Assembly: GCF_009669325.1 (NCBI RefSeq)
Contig: NZ_SZWE01000001.1
Location: forward strand, 2,824,490-2,888,489
From: Roseovarius bejariae
GTDB lineage: Bacteria; Pseudomonadota; Alphaproteobacteria; Rhodobacterales; Rhodobacteraceae
Length of the DNA stretch: 64,000 nt
Reading direction: 5' to 3'
The notes under the pieces are model-generated. The model did not search any database. It saw only the letters and a program-made list of their open reading frames with translations, and was not told the DNA's origin. Below are positions 55,161-64,000 of this stretch, in pieces. A program made the position numbers and the translations under genes. Position 1 is the stretch's first letter, and each line of letters starts with the position of its first letter.

Positions 55161-55370
55161 AATGTTTCCCTTGGTCGCTTGTTTCTTCCCAGCAGGTGGG
55201 AGTAGACAGAAAACGACAGAAGCCAGCTGGCTTGGAAACGCACTGCGCAAAAGGCGAGGTACATACATCTTTGGATAGACCGGTGCGCTCAAAAGTGACT
55301 GATCGGGATTTCGGGAAACTGCGAACTCGCCGAACAGAGCCCCTCGTCTGAATCGATCGTGTTATCGGCG
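55161..55370 (-). promoter_or_regulatory. Conserved leader/promoter of pilin-DUF285 gene 3
   Basis: Contains the block CAAAAGGCGAG at about 86 bases from the ATG, the same distance as in copies 1 and 2. On the minus strand CTATCCAAAGATGTATGTAC is the counterpart of the CTACCCAAAGGGGTATATGG segment of copy 1. The plus-strand CCCCTCGTCTGA further upstream is shared with copy 1. No other feature was seen up to 55460. Confidence 0.5.
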
Positions 55371-55460
55371 GAAGATTTCGAAGTTGCTGCCTTACCCCAC
55401 GCACTTCATGCATAGGGCCTTGTACGTGGCGGCAACGCATTCCCTACGGTGGGCGATTGA

Positions 55461-56129
55461 TCAGGTGTCGGCGCGCATCTTCTCCACGACGACCTTTCCC
55501 GAACGCGGCACAACGACACGGAAATGCCGGGCCTTGAGCACGTCCTGAACCCGGCTGGGTCGGTAGGACACCCAGTTCACACCGCCCGAATGACGCACGC
55601 TGTCATAGGTGATCCCGTCATGCGGACCCGTCCTGACGGACCGGCTGAAGACCTGGCTCGCCGGATAGTTCGCAGGGTCCGGATCGTGCAGGTCGGGGCG
55701 TGTGCCGCGGATATCTACGAAGCTGCCTTCGAGGCGCGCGGTGTATTCGCGCAACTCTTCGGTCTTCTGCTCCAGTGCGCTTAGCGCGATCTCGCGGCGA
55801 ATGCCGCTCACCACCTCCAGGACCGAGGTCTCAAGCGCGCTTGACGCATACCAGGCGCCCAGGTCGGGTCCGGCGAAGCGGGTGCCCTGCGGGGCGCCGT
55901 GCAGGAATGCGGCCATGACAACACTGGCATTGGCGCGACCGTAAACCCATTCCGATTTCGGAAGCCGCTTGAGCCGCGGCGCCACGAGGCGGTCGTTGGT
56001 CCAGCCTTCAAGCTCGAGGACGGGCTCGAGATCGCCCGCGCTCGTCACCGTTTCAAACGCATCGATCGGCGGGAAGCGCGACGGGATCAGGCGGTGCGTG
56101 CGCTCCGGCGCATCGGAAAGGCGCGTCAC
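55461..56129 (-). CDS. RES-domain toxin (NAD+-targeting type)
   Basis: 222 residues with the RES fold signature (GTRFAGPDLGAWYASSALET, TSVLEV, PASQVFSRSVR). RES toxins of the MbcT/ParT group degrade NAD+ or ADP-ribosylate targets and are controlled by a paired Xre/MbcA/ParS antitoxin. The start overlaps the antitoxin stop as ATGA, the usual arrangement. It lies between the pilin gene 3 region and the DNA methyltransferase operon. Confidence 0.88.
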   Translation of the reverse strand: MTRLSDAPERTHRLIPSRFPPIDAFETVTSAGDLEPVLELEGWTNDRLVAPRLKRLPKSEWVYGRANASVVMAAFLHGAPQGTRFAGPDLGAWYASSALETSVLEVVSGIRREIALSALEQKTEELREYTARLEGSFVDIRGTRPDLHDPDPANYPASQVFSRSVRTGPHDGITYDSVRHSGGVNWVSYRPSRVQDVLKARHFRVVVPRSGKVVVEKMRADT

Positions 56130-56635
56130 GTGAACACGAGGTCCGTCTCAGACACCGGCTCGATATCCGCGCCTTCGCCGGGGCCGCCGCGCAGCCCGCC
56201 ACGCCAGCCATCGAGGTAGCGCCGAACCGTAAGAATGCCGTCGAGGCCACCCTCGATCATTACCTCGACCGGGGCTTGTCCGCCGAAAACCTCACCGCGG
56301 TGCGGCCCCTTGAGCCAAGTCATTGCCTCGGCCTCTACGGGGAAAATGATGCCCAGAGCCTTGTGAATGCCCAAAATGCCGGAAATCCGGGTCAGCGTGT
56401 CGAGCGGCAGCGCCAGTGGCGCCTCTGCGAGGGCTTTCTTAACCCACTCGTGATAGGTTGAGTTCGAGGGCTCGCCCAAGAGGATTACCCGGTCGCGCGT
56501 CGAGATGCCGTAGCGGTCGGTTATCGCCAGAAAGGTCCGCAAGCCCGGGCCGCTCACGCGTCGGCGCGCCGTGGCGTCGATTGACTGCGGGACAGGCTCC
56601 GCTCCAGCCTGCTCGGGAAGTTTAAGAATGGTCAT
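56126..56635 (-). CDS. Xre/MbcA/ParS antitoxin
   Basis: 169 residues. An N-terminal DNA-binding helix region (LRTFLAITDRYGISTRDRV) is followed by the MbcA/ParS toxin-binding domain (LTRISGILGIHKALGIIFP; WLKGPHRGEVFGGQAPVEVM). ATG 56635 has GGAGGCCAGCC upstream; an earlier start at 56686 adds 17 residues of no known value. It precedes the RES toxin and probably represses the pair. Confidence 0.87.
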   Translation of the reverse strand: MTILKLPEQAGAEPVPQSIDATARRRVSGPGLRTFLAITDRYGISTRDRVILLGEPSNSTYHEWVKKALAEAPLALPLDTLTRISGILGIHKALGIIFPVEAEAMTWLKGPHRGEVFGGQAPVEVMIEGGLDGILTVRRYLDGWRGGLRGGPGEGADIEPVSETDLVFT

Positions 56636-56880
56636 GGCTGGCCTCCGTTCTGATCTGGATATATAGTCCAAATCCGGACATTCCACAAGGGGGGTGAGAT
56701 CAATCCGCCGTTCTCGGCAACTCTTGGCAGATGGACCCGGGCGCTCGAGAAAAGTGGCCTTACTTCAAGCCTTTGCAATTTATCCGGGTGACGGATAACG
56801 TCTCGATGACAGTCTTTAATTCGTTTGTTTTCCGGTTCTGTCCTACCTCGTGAGGATCAACCGACCAGGAAGTACCGCCC

Positions 56881-59571
56881 ATGAACCCGTCTGAAGTCTC
56901 CGATGCGCTCGAAGAGCTTGTTCTCACACCGTTCGACTCGGAAGAATTCGCCTATGGCTTTGCAGCCGCTACAGGCAACGCAAAGGCAACAGTATCGAAG
57001 CTCCGCCCTGGGAAGCGCTCTCTGAACCGCTCCAAGTTGCCGCGCGCTGTTCTGCTAAGCAAGAAGTTCTACTACGCCCCGGCCGAACTCGGCGATTTCG
57101 AAGGGGCTCTCGAGCAGCTTCGCGCGGACAAGAACACCGCGAAGCATAAACCAGCCATCCTGATCACTACAGACGGTGTGGATCTCGTAGCCGAGCATCT
57201 GGCATCAGGTGAGACGCTGCGATGCCCGTACAGCGAAATGCATCATCATTTCGGGTTTTTCCTGCCAGCGGCCGGTATGACCCGATACAAGGCAGCTGAA
57301 GAAAACGAAGTCGATGTCAAAGCGACCGGTAAGCTCGCCAAGCTTTATGACGCTCTACTGAGGAAAAACCCGGGTTGGGCGGACGAGGCACGCCGCCACG
57401 ACCTCAACCAGTTCATGACCCGTTTGGTCTTCTGCTTTTTTGCCGAGGATGTTGGGATCTTCTCAAAGGACCAGTTCACCCGTCTTGTGGTGAACCACGC
57501 AGGCGAAAAAGGCGCAGAAGCACATATTGCGATTGTTCATGCCTTCGAGGCGATGAACCTCCCTCGCGATGCACGCGAGGACCTCCCGACCTGGACCCAT
57601 GAGCTCGAGTACGTGAACGGCGGTCTTTTCTCCGACCACATCGACTGCCCTGAGTTCGACAAGATCGCCTGGGGGTATTTCCAGGATGCCGCGCGGCTCG
57701 ACTGGCAGGAGATCAATCCGGACATTTTCGGATCGATGATCCAGTCGATCGCGGACCCAAAGGCCCGCGGCGAGCTTGGAATGCACTACACCTCAGTGCC
57801 GAATATCTTGAAAGTCCTGGGTCCGCTCTTCCTCGATGACCTGGACGCTTCCATCGAGAAGACTTGGGATAAACCCAACGCCCTGAAAAAGGTCCTCGAA
57901 AGACTTGGCCGGATCCACGTTTTTGATCCCGCCTGCGGGTCTGGGAATTTCCTTGTCGTTGCTTACCGCCAGTTGCGCGAACGGGAGATGAGAATCCTTG
58001 CTCGGCTGGGAGATTTGAGTGGCCAGACGCAGGTGCAGATGTGGTCATCAATCTCTTTGGCTAATTTCCATGGGATCGAACTGACCGATTTCGGCGCCGA
58101 GACTGCGAAGCTCGCGCTTTTCATCGCAGAATATCAATCCAATGCGGCCATGGCTGAGCTGTTCGGGGCTGCAGCCGAAGCCCTCCCATTACGTGACGGG
58201 GGTCATATCGTTCGTGGGAATGCTCTTCGTCTCGATTGGGAAGAAGTATGCCCACCTCCGAGAAAGGATGAAGAGGTTTACATCGCCGGGAATCCACCCT
58301 TCCTTGGAAAGGCACAACAAGAACCTCATCACAAAGCTGACAAAGACTATTTGTTCAGTAGCGTAGGCCGAAATTACAAGGCTTTCGACTATGTCGTTGG
58401 TTGGTTCTACAAAGCCGGTCAGTATATCGAAGAACGCTCTGCGCAGGCGGCGCTGGTGGCAACGAATTCGATAGCTCAGGGTGATGCGGTTTCAACAATA
58501 TGGCCACTAATTCTCGAAAGATCTCGGGAAATTGGATTTGCTCATCGAACATTCAAATGGCGAAATAATGCAGCTGCTAATGCCGCGGTTATGTGTGTCA
58601 TAGTAGGTATTCGCAATAAATCCCAACAACCAAAGAGGTTATTTAACGGAACTCTGGAAACCAAAGCATCAAACATTAACAGTTACCTGTTAAATATGCC
58701 CGAGGTGTATGTGAAAAGGTCATCCTCATCCATCTTCAATCTACCGGAGATGAAGTTTGGCAATATGCCTGGTGATGGAGGAAATCTAATTCTCTCACGG
58801 GATGAAGCAGAAGCGCTCATAAAATCCGACTCCTCTGCCAAAAAATATGTTCTTCAATTTATGGGGTCGCAAGAGGTAATTCGGGGTATTGAAAGATATT
58901 GTCTTTGGTTAACGGAGGATACAAAGCAACTATGGTCTCGTAATAAAGAGGTAAATGCCAGGCTGCGCGCGGTAAGAGATTTTAGAAAAGCAAGCACAAG
59001 GAAAGACACACGGGACTTGGCAGATGACCCGTATAAGTTCCTTTTCGAGTCGGGTAGGCAGAAAAATCATGCAATATTTGTTCCCAGCGTGACCTCAGAG
59101 CGCCGACCATATTTGCCGTTTGAGAGAGTTGGTCAAAATACGATCGCGTCAAATCTGAATTTTGTTCTTTATGATGCTCCTGACTGGTGCATATCTTTGA
59201 TAGCTTCACGTTTACATATTGCTTGGATTGGAGCGGTATGTGGGAAGCTAAAATCTGACTTTAGATACTCCAGTACATTGGGCTGGAATACGTTCCCTAT
59301 TCCGCGCTTCACGGAAGAGCAGCTGGAAGCCTTGAATGCGTCAGCGCGCGCGATCTTAAAAACAAGGTGGATGCATCATCCGAAAACCATCGCCGAGCTT
59401 TATGATCCTGATAAGATGCCAGAAGATTTGCGCGAGGTGCATCGCAAGAACGACGAGCTACTCGAAGCGATGTATATTGGCCGGCCATTCAAAAATGACA
59501 CCGAGCGCCTGGAGAAGCTCTTCAAGCTCTATGCCGCCCGCGTCGAGAAACTGAAAACGGAGGCGGCGTAA
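56881..59571 (+). CDS. MmeI-like class I DNA methyltransferase
   Basis: 896-residue N6-adenine-type DNA methyltransferase resembling the MmeI family. After an N-terminal region it has a helical spacer (LNQFMTRLVFCFFAEDVGIF), the SAM motif I DPACGSGNFLVV (residue 349) and catalytic NPPFLG (residue 471). A target recognition region follows to about residue 800 and is clearly AT-richer (38-43% GC by hand counts in two 60-base lines, against about 52% at 57841). The C-terminal piece has WMHHPKTIAELYDPDKMP. The N terminus shows no D...ExK nuclease motif, so cutting would need a partner. Overlaps the helicase start as TAATG. Confidence 0.88.
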   Translation: MNPSEVSDALEELVLTPFDSEEFAYGFAAATGNAKATVSKLRPGKRSLNRSKLPRAVLLSKKFYYAPAELGDFEGALEQLRADKNTAKHKPAILITTDGVDLVAEHLASGETLRCPYSEMHHHFGFFLPAAGMTRYKAAEENEVDVKATGKLAKLYDALLRKNPGWADEARRHDLNQFMTRLVFCFFAEDVGIFSKDQFTRLVVNHAGEKGAEAHIAIVHAFEAMNLPRDAREDLPTWTHELEYVNGGLFSDHIDCPEFDKIAWGYFQDAARLDWQEINPDIFGSMIQSIADPKARGELGMHYTSVPNILKVLGPLFLDDLDASIEKTWDKPNALKKVLERLGRIHVFDPACGSGNFLVVAYRQLREREMRILARLGDLSGQTQVQMWSSISLANFHGIELTDFGAETAKLALFIAEYQSNAAMAELFGAAAEALPLRDGGHIVRGNALRLDWEEVCPPPRKDEEVYIAGNPPFLGKAQQEPHHKADKDYLFSSVGRNYKAFDYVVGWFYKAGQYIEERSAQAALVATNSIAQGDAVSTIWPLILERSREIGFAHRTFKWRNNAAANAAVMCVIVGIRNKSQQPKRLFNGTLETKASNINSYLLNMPEVYVKRSSSSIFNLPEMKFGNMPGDGGNLILSRDEAEALIKSDSSAKKYVLQFMGSQEVIRGIERYCLWLTEDTKQLWSRNKEVNARLRAVRDFRKASTRKDTRDLADDPYKFLFESGRQKNHAIFVPSVTSERRPYLPFERVGQNTIASNLNFVLYDAPDWCISLIASRLHIAWIGAVCGKLKSDFRYSSTLGWNTFPIPRFTEEQLEALNASARAILKTRWMHHPKTIAELYDPDKMPEDLREVHRKNDELLEAMYIGRPFKNDTERLEKLFKLYAARVEKLKTEAA

Positions 59572-61631
59572 TGGCTGACCTGATCCGCATGACTTATGGC
59601 TCCTCTGGAAGCGCCCAGTCTAATGCACTGGGAATGCGCCCGATGCAGGCGCGTGTTTACGACGCAAGGGCAGCACAATTCATGCTCCTTAAGGCTCCGC
59701 CGGCCGCGGGGAAATCCCGAGCCCTGATGTTCGTGGCGCTCGACAAGCTCGAGAACCAGGGTGTGCGAAAAGTGATCGTTGCTGTTCCCGAGACATCGAT
59801 TGGCAGCTCTTTCCGATCCACTGATCTGAAAAGCTATGGGTTCTATCACGACTGGGACGTCGAGCCGCGCTGGAACCTCTGCCTGTCGGGAGAAGAGGCG
59901 AAGGCGAACGCGCAGAAGGTGAAGACCTTTGAGGCTTTCATGGAATCCGATGCACGGATCATCGTCTGCACACACGCCACCTTTCGTTTCGCTTTCGATA
60001 AGATCGTGAGTGAGCAAGGCGTTGAGGCTTTCGATGATTGCCTCCTGGCGATCGACGAGTTCCACCATGTCGCCGCCGCCGATGATAATCGCCTGGGCGA
60101 AATCTTGCGCCGGGTTCTGACCCGCGAGCGAGCCCATGTGATGGCAATGACGGGATCCTATTTCCGCGGCGACAGTGTTCCGGTCCTGCGGCCCGAGGAC
60201 GAGGCGAAGTTTCGGTCGATCACCTACTCGTATTACGAGCAGCTCGAGGGCTACAAACATCTCAAATCGCTGGGAATATCCTACGCCTTCTATCGTGGGC
60301 GGTACATATCGGCGATCAAGGATGTGCTCGACACGAACCAGAAAACCATCATTCATATCCCGCATCGTGGGTCCGCCGAGGCTTTCGATGATAAGCACAA
60401 TGAGGTCGGACAAATCCTTGATGCCATCGGCGCGCATATCGGCCAGGATCCAGAGACCGGTTTCGATCTGGTGCGCCGCAACGACGGGACCGTTTTGAAG
60501 GTCGCCGACCTCGTCGATGACGGGGACGGCCGGAATGCCGTGAAGGCAGCGCTCCAGCGCGAGATCACGGGCTCCGATGGGAAACGGGATGATGCCGCGG
60601 ACCGGGACAAGGTGGATATCATCATCGCCCTCGGGATGGCGAAAGAGGGCTTTGACTGGGTCTGGTGCGAGCACGCCCTTACCATCGGATACCGGAACAG
60701 CCTGACTGAGATCGTCCAAATCATCGGCCGCGCGACCCGCGATGCGCCGGGCAAGAAACACGCCCAGTTCACGAACCTGGTGGCCGAGCCCGGGGTGGAG
60801 ACAACCGTAGTTGCAGACGCCGTCAACGACATGCTGAAGGCGATCTCGGGAGCACTCCTCATGGAGCAGGTGCTGGCGCCGAACTTTAAGTTCTACCGCC
60901 GCGAGGACGGTGATATACGCGAACCGGTTCACGTGGATAGTGAGGGCCGGGTCAACATCGGGATTGGTGGGCTGATGGAGCCACCGACGCCCCGAGCCCA
61001 GGCGATCGTCGAAAACGACATGCAGGATCTGGTGGCTAAGGCCTGCCAGGCGATGGACCGCCGTGTTGTCGGCGACGATGTCGCCCCGGAGGTCGCAACT
61101 CAGATGGTTCTAACCGAGATCGTCGAGTCGAGCTATGAGGACCTCGATGATGATGAGACCGAGGCTATCCGTCAGGATCTTGCAGCGCGCATGAATATCA
61201 TCGGAATGGCGAAGCGCGATGCTGAATCTGCGACGCAGGAAGAAGATCCGAACAAGACCGAAACGGATGATGAGGCCAAGGAAAATCTCTCTCTGATGGA
61301 CATGGTGAAGCGCTTCGTAAACGTTCGGGAAATCGATATCGATTTGATCGACTCGATTAACCCGTTCAAGGAGGGCTTCGATGTTGCCTCGCGCGCGCTC
61401 GATACACCGCTCCTGCAGACCATCCAGAACGCGATGATCGCCCAAAGGGTTCAGATGACCGAGAAAGAGGCGCTTGCGCTCTGGCCTCGCATCAAGCGCT
61501 TCAGGGCACAGGAAGGGCGGCCACCGAATCCGAATGCTGAGGATGGTCTGGAAAAGCGCCTGGCCGAAGCGCATGCCTACGTTCGCAACAAGAAAGCGGA
61601 GCACCTGCGCGCTCAGGCAGCGGGTGAGTAG
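59571..61631 (+). CDS. SF2 (DEAD/DEAH-type) helicase
   Basis: 686 residues. Walker A KAPPAAGKS (Lys48), Walker B DEFHH near residue 160, motif III-like AMTGSYFRGD and motif VI QIIGRATRDAPGKK near residue 382. The C-terminal 250 residues are helical and acidic (SSYEDLDDDETEAIRQDL) without a known domain. It is translated in overlap with the methyltransferase and 15 bases before the GIY-YIG gene. It may translocate on DNA to bring the other components together; this is inferred from the operon. Confidence 0.88.
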   Translation: MADLIRMTYGSSGSAQSNALGMRPMQARVYDARAAQFMLLKAPPAAGKSRALMFVALDKLENQGVRKVIVAVPETSIGSSFRSTDLKSYGFYHDWDVEPRWNLCLSGEEAKANAQKVKTFEAFMESDARIIVCTHATFRFAFDKIVSEQGVEAFDDCLLAIDEFHHVAAADDNRLGEILRRVLTRERAHVMAMTGSYFRGDSVPVLRPEDEAKFRSITYSYYEQLEGYKHLKSLGISYAFYRGRYISAIKDVLDTNQKTIIHIPHRGSAEAFDDKHNEVGQILDAIGAHIGQDPETGFDLVRRNDGTVLKVADLVDDGDGRNAVKAALQREITGSDGKRDDAADRDKVDIIIALGMAKEGFDWVWCEHALTIGYRNSLTEIVQIIGRATRDAPGKKHAQFTNLVAEPGVETTVVADAVNDMLKAISGALLMEQVLAPNFKFYRREDGDIREPVHVDSEGRVNIGIGGLMEPPTPRAQAIVENDMQDLVAKACQAMDRRVVGDDVAPEVATQMVLTEIVESSYEDLDDDETEAIRQDLAARMNIIGMAKRDAESATQEEDPNKTETDDEAKENLSLMDMVKRFVNVREIDIDLIDSINPFKEGFDVASRALDTPLLQTIQNAMIAQRVQMTEKEALALWPRIKRFRAQEGRPPNPNAEDGLEKRLAEAHAYVRNKKAEHLRAQAAGE

Positions 61632-61646
61632 AGGGGGCAAAGCCGA

Positions 61647-62900
61647 ATGCCGCGATACCGGAGCCTCGAGGATATCTTCGATGAAGAGGATGAGTTCGGC
61701 CTTCTTGATGTGAAGCCACGTGCGTCGGGTGCGGCGCCGCCCGATGCACTCAACGCCGAGATCGTGGCAGAGGTGAATACGTTCTATGAGACACAGGGGC
61801 GTCTACCGAACGGCAACAGCCATGATCTCGAAGAGATGAAACTGGGAACGATCTGGCAGAGTATCTGCAATAGCCCCACCGATGCCATGATATCGGCTGA
61901 TCGTAACAAGCTCTTGGGCTACGGCCACGCGATTCTTCCAAGTCAGGGCGGCGAAGCGCTATCTGACGAACCTTCGGAGGTGGCACGCGACTGGCGCGAG
62001 GATCCTCTCGAAGACGAGATACCGCAGAGTCTTGAGGACATTTTCGACGAAGATGATGAGGAATTGCCGGAAGCAGCTGTCGCCCTGCGCCATGTAACCC
62101 CAGCAGCTGAACGCGAGCAGCCTGCGCACCGGGCGGACATGTTCCCATGCCGCGACTTCGACCTTTTCGAGCAGGGGTTCTTGGATATGCAAGAACGCCT
62201 CGACAGTGGTGAGCGGACTGTTAGTCCGATTGAAGACCGGCAGGAGTTGCGGATTAACGAAGGCGATTATTTCATCCATCGTGGTCTTCTGGCCTATGTT
62301 GCCGAGAAGACAGAGCTCTCGCGACGGGGTGGCAAGCCGGATCACCGGCTTCGTCTGGTTTTTTCAAATGGGATGGAAAATGACCCGCTTATGTCTTCGC
62401 TAAGGAAGGCCCTCGCTGCGGACAAGACGGCTCGATATGTACATCGCCCTGGGATTGGACCTCTGGATCCTGACTGGCAGGCTGACGCCCTCGAACTGAC
62501 TGGGACGATTTATGTGGCCCGGAGCAAGTCTGACCGTCCTGAGGTCAAGGAGGTCCGAAACATTTTGCACAAGATTGGCGTCACATCCCAGAACGTGAAA
62601 CGCCGCGTAGCGGATGCGCGGAATGATCCGACTTTCCTGCTGGCCGATGTCGAAATTGTCGCGACCTATGATCTTAAGAATCTTAGCCGCATGAAGATCG
62701 AGGATCTACTGCACCGGTTTTTCGATTCCGCGAGGCCAGCAAATCTAACGATTACTGACCGGTTTGGTAAGAAAGTTCACCCAAGAGAATGGTTTTACAT
62801 ACTGCCAGAGCATGTGCGCGAGGCAGTTCAACTAATTCAAAGCGGCACGCTGCACCTTTATCAGTACGACCCAAGTAGCCAAAGGATTACCCGGAAATAA
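61647..62900 (+). CDS. GIY-YIG family nuclease (T5orf172-like)
   Basis: 417 residues. From about residue 286 a GIY-YIG domain is visible: GTIYVARSKSD, then HKIGVTSQNVKRRVADARN (catalytic Arg) and KIEDLLHRFF (metal Glu). The acidic N-terminal part has the same short motif twice: SLEDIFDEEDEFGLLDV at residue 6 and SLEDIFDEDDEELPEA near 128, possibly a docking motif. It is the third gene of the methyltransferase-helicase operon and the probable nuclease of a modification/restriction-like system (inference). Confidence 0.82.
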   Translation: MPRYRSLEDIFDEEDEFGLLDVKPRASGAAPPDALNAEIVAEVNTFYETQGRLPNGNSHDLEEMKLGTIWQSICNSPTDAMISADRNKLLGYGHAILPSQGGEALSDEPSEVARDWREDPLEDEIPQSLEDIFDEDDEELPEAAVALRHVTPAAEREQPAHRADMFPCRDFDLFEQGFLDMQERLDSGERTVSPIEDRQELRINEGDYFIHRGLLAYVAEKTELSRRGGKPDHRLRLVFSNGMENDPLMSSLRKALAADKTARYVHRPGIGPLDPDWQADALELTGTIYVARSKSDRPEVKEVRNILHKIGVTSQNVKRRVADARNDPTFLLADVEIVATYDLKNLSRMKIEDLLHRFFDSARPANLTITDRFGKKVHPREWFYILPEHVREAVQLIQSGTLHLYQYDPSSQRITRK

Positions 62901-63030
62901 GAGTGATCAGATCTGCTGATAAATGTGCGGCAGAGAAGGCTGTCTATTCCAGAATCGTGATCATTTTTCGCGGTTTGGGGGAAGGCGATCCAGAGTATTC
63001 AGTCGGGACCGTGAGAACGGCGACCAGTCG

Positions 63031-64000
63031 TCAGCCTTCGACTATCCCAGAGGCCACATCGCCTTCATCTTCTTGTAGCACATCTTCCTCGATGCTCGCG
63101 GGGCGGGACTTCACGGGCCTCGGCGGTGGCGCCCGCCAGGCCCGCAGGTGCTGTCCGACGAGATCATAGAAGTCGGGCACGATGCGTTCGATATCCTCGA
63201 TGAATGTGCGGCGGCCGGCAAAGCGCTTTCCGAGGCTCTCCACCAGGAGCACCTCGAATGCGTGCGGCGCAGCATCTTTGTTCTCTGTCTGAAGTGAGTC
63301 CGGGTTCTCACGCAACACGGACAGGGACTCCTGCGTCGCTGGAGCCCGCCCCGGCCAATGAGCCCGAATAATGATCCGGTCATCCTCCTCCTTGAGCATT
63401 CTCAGGAGCCAATTGACACGCGCTTTCGTGGATTTGCGGTCAAGAGGTGCCTTGATCTTCATACCCGCGGACACGGTCTTGCGCGTCAGGTCGGCTATGA
63501 CATCAATGTCGGCTGCACTGTCGGGTATCCGGTAGGTGGACGCGAGGCACTGATCATCCACAAGCTGCGAAATGCCAGCCTTGAGACGCGCGACTGGGTC
63601 ATCTTTCAACTTGCGCTCGATGATGGTCTCAACAGGTTGTCCGACATGGCGGGATAGGTGAAGGCTCAGGTCGCGTTCTTCTTCGAACCAGCACCCAACG
63701 CCTTCCTCGACCTCTGCGGCCGTCTTCTTGAGCGTTCCGTTGTTGGTGACGGCCTGGACGAGATCCTTCCATCCCGATCCCATCTGTGAGAAGCGCTCGA
63801 CACCCGTTCCGGGGTGGTTCAGGAAGCGAAGCACCTCGTTGAGAAGGAATGTTTGTTCGCGATCCTCGACAGTTTTTTGGACGGCCAATATCTCGCATTG
63901 TGTCGCAAGCCAGGTCCAGGACCAGTGGTATAAATCAGTCTTGCGGAGAAGATTCTTCGGAATCGAAACTGGCGAATGATCAGCCCGTGCAACAAACTCG
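63031..64000 (-). CDS. Unknown protein (N terminus outside the window)
   Basis: Read on the minus strand the frame is open to the right edge and gives EFVARADHSPVSIPKNLLRK at its start, so the gene begins beyond 64000; the TTG at 63888 is internal. At least 322 residues are visible. The middle is rich in charged helices (VEDREQTFLLNEVLRFLNHP; VNWLLRMLKEEDDR) and the end is acidic (EEDVLQEDEGDVASG). I do not recognise a domain. It converges with the GIY-YIG operon, with a 130-base gap. Confidence 0.7.
   Translation of the reverse strand, partial: EFVARADHSPVSIPKNLLRKTDLYHWSWTWLATQCEILAVQKTVEDREQTFLLNEVLRFLNHPGTGVERFSQMGSGWKDLVQAVTNNGTLKKTAAEVEEGVGCWFEEERDLSLHLSRHVGQPVETIIERKLKDDPVARLKAGISQLVDDQCLASTYRIPDSAADIDVIADLTRKTVSAGMKIKAPLDRKSTKARVNWLLRMLKEEDDRIIIRAHWPGRAPATQESLSVLRENPDSLQTENKDAAPHAFEVLLVESLGKRFAGRRTFIEDIERIVPDFYDLVGQHLRAWRAPPPRPVKSRPASIEEDVLQEDEGDVASGIVEG

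Noticed and set aside
56881..62900. DISARM or BREX locus
   Set aside because: No DrmB/DUF1998, phospholipase-D, PglZ or BrxC-type gene is present beside the methyltransferase and helicase.

Overview
The window looks like chromosomal DNA of an alphaproteobacterium of the family Rhodobacteraceae, probably the Roseobacter group. The basis is high GC, GTG/TTG starts, the GGAGTATTT...AAGATGAAG type inter-gene palindrome, class II NrdJ, DUF1489, fused nitrate ABC ATPases, the NasT/NasS-nrt-nirBD-nasA order, and Kps-type capsule genes. No rRNA, tRNA or CRISPR array was found.

Layout. 1-5.8 kb: the end of ribD, then a kpsC/wza/kpsS capsule export set on the minus strand. 5.9-16.0 kb: a peptide-uptake operon (solute-binding protein, two permeases, a fused double ATPase, a C69-type peptidase) next to a CocE-family hydrolase and a divergent XRE regulator; a 38-bp repeated site sits upstream of both minus-strand units. 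16.1-21.6 kb: ribE, a Tat-exported metallo-beta-lactamase-fold protein, DUF2189, DUF1489 and nrdJ.

21.7-30.9 kb is an accessory island. It starts with nested palindromes and has two copies of a GC-rich hairpin element, two unknown ORFs (A and B), an S8 autotransporter protease, a PD-(D/E)XK-fold protein with a small basic repeat protein, and two genes that fuse a Flp-type pilin N terminus to BspA-like (DUF285) 25-residue repeats. A third fusion gene lies at 54.3-55.2 kb. All three share a conserved upstream leader. The second copy has a TAA stop inside its pilin helix. I consider these pilin-DUF285 fusions the most novel item in the window.

31.0-38.5 kb: an ArsR-rhodanese regulator diverges from a run of nine genes (fatty-acid-hydroxylase family, MFS, DUF1499, DsrE-like, periplasmic rhodanese, cysteine desulfurase, methyltransferase, small membrane protein, nucleoside phosphorylase), suggesting a sulfur-responsive function. 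A decayed insertion sequence (38.65-39.86 kb) ends this block.

39.9-53.9 kb: a complete assimilatory nitrate operon on the minus strand. NasT and NasS sense nitrate, a leader RNA with an ANTAR-type hairpin and a terminator follows, then NrtABC (uptake), NirBD (nitrite to ammonium), NasA (nitrate to nitrite), a TrpD-like protein and siroheme synthase CysG.

54-64 kb: accessory DNA with the third pilin-DUF285 gene, a RES/Xre-ParS toxin-antitoxin pair, and a three-gene defence candidate (MmeI-like DNA methyltransferase, SF2 helicase, GIY-YIG nuclease). A partial unknown gene runs off the right edge.
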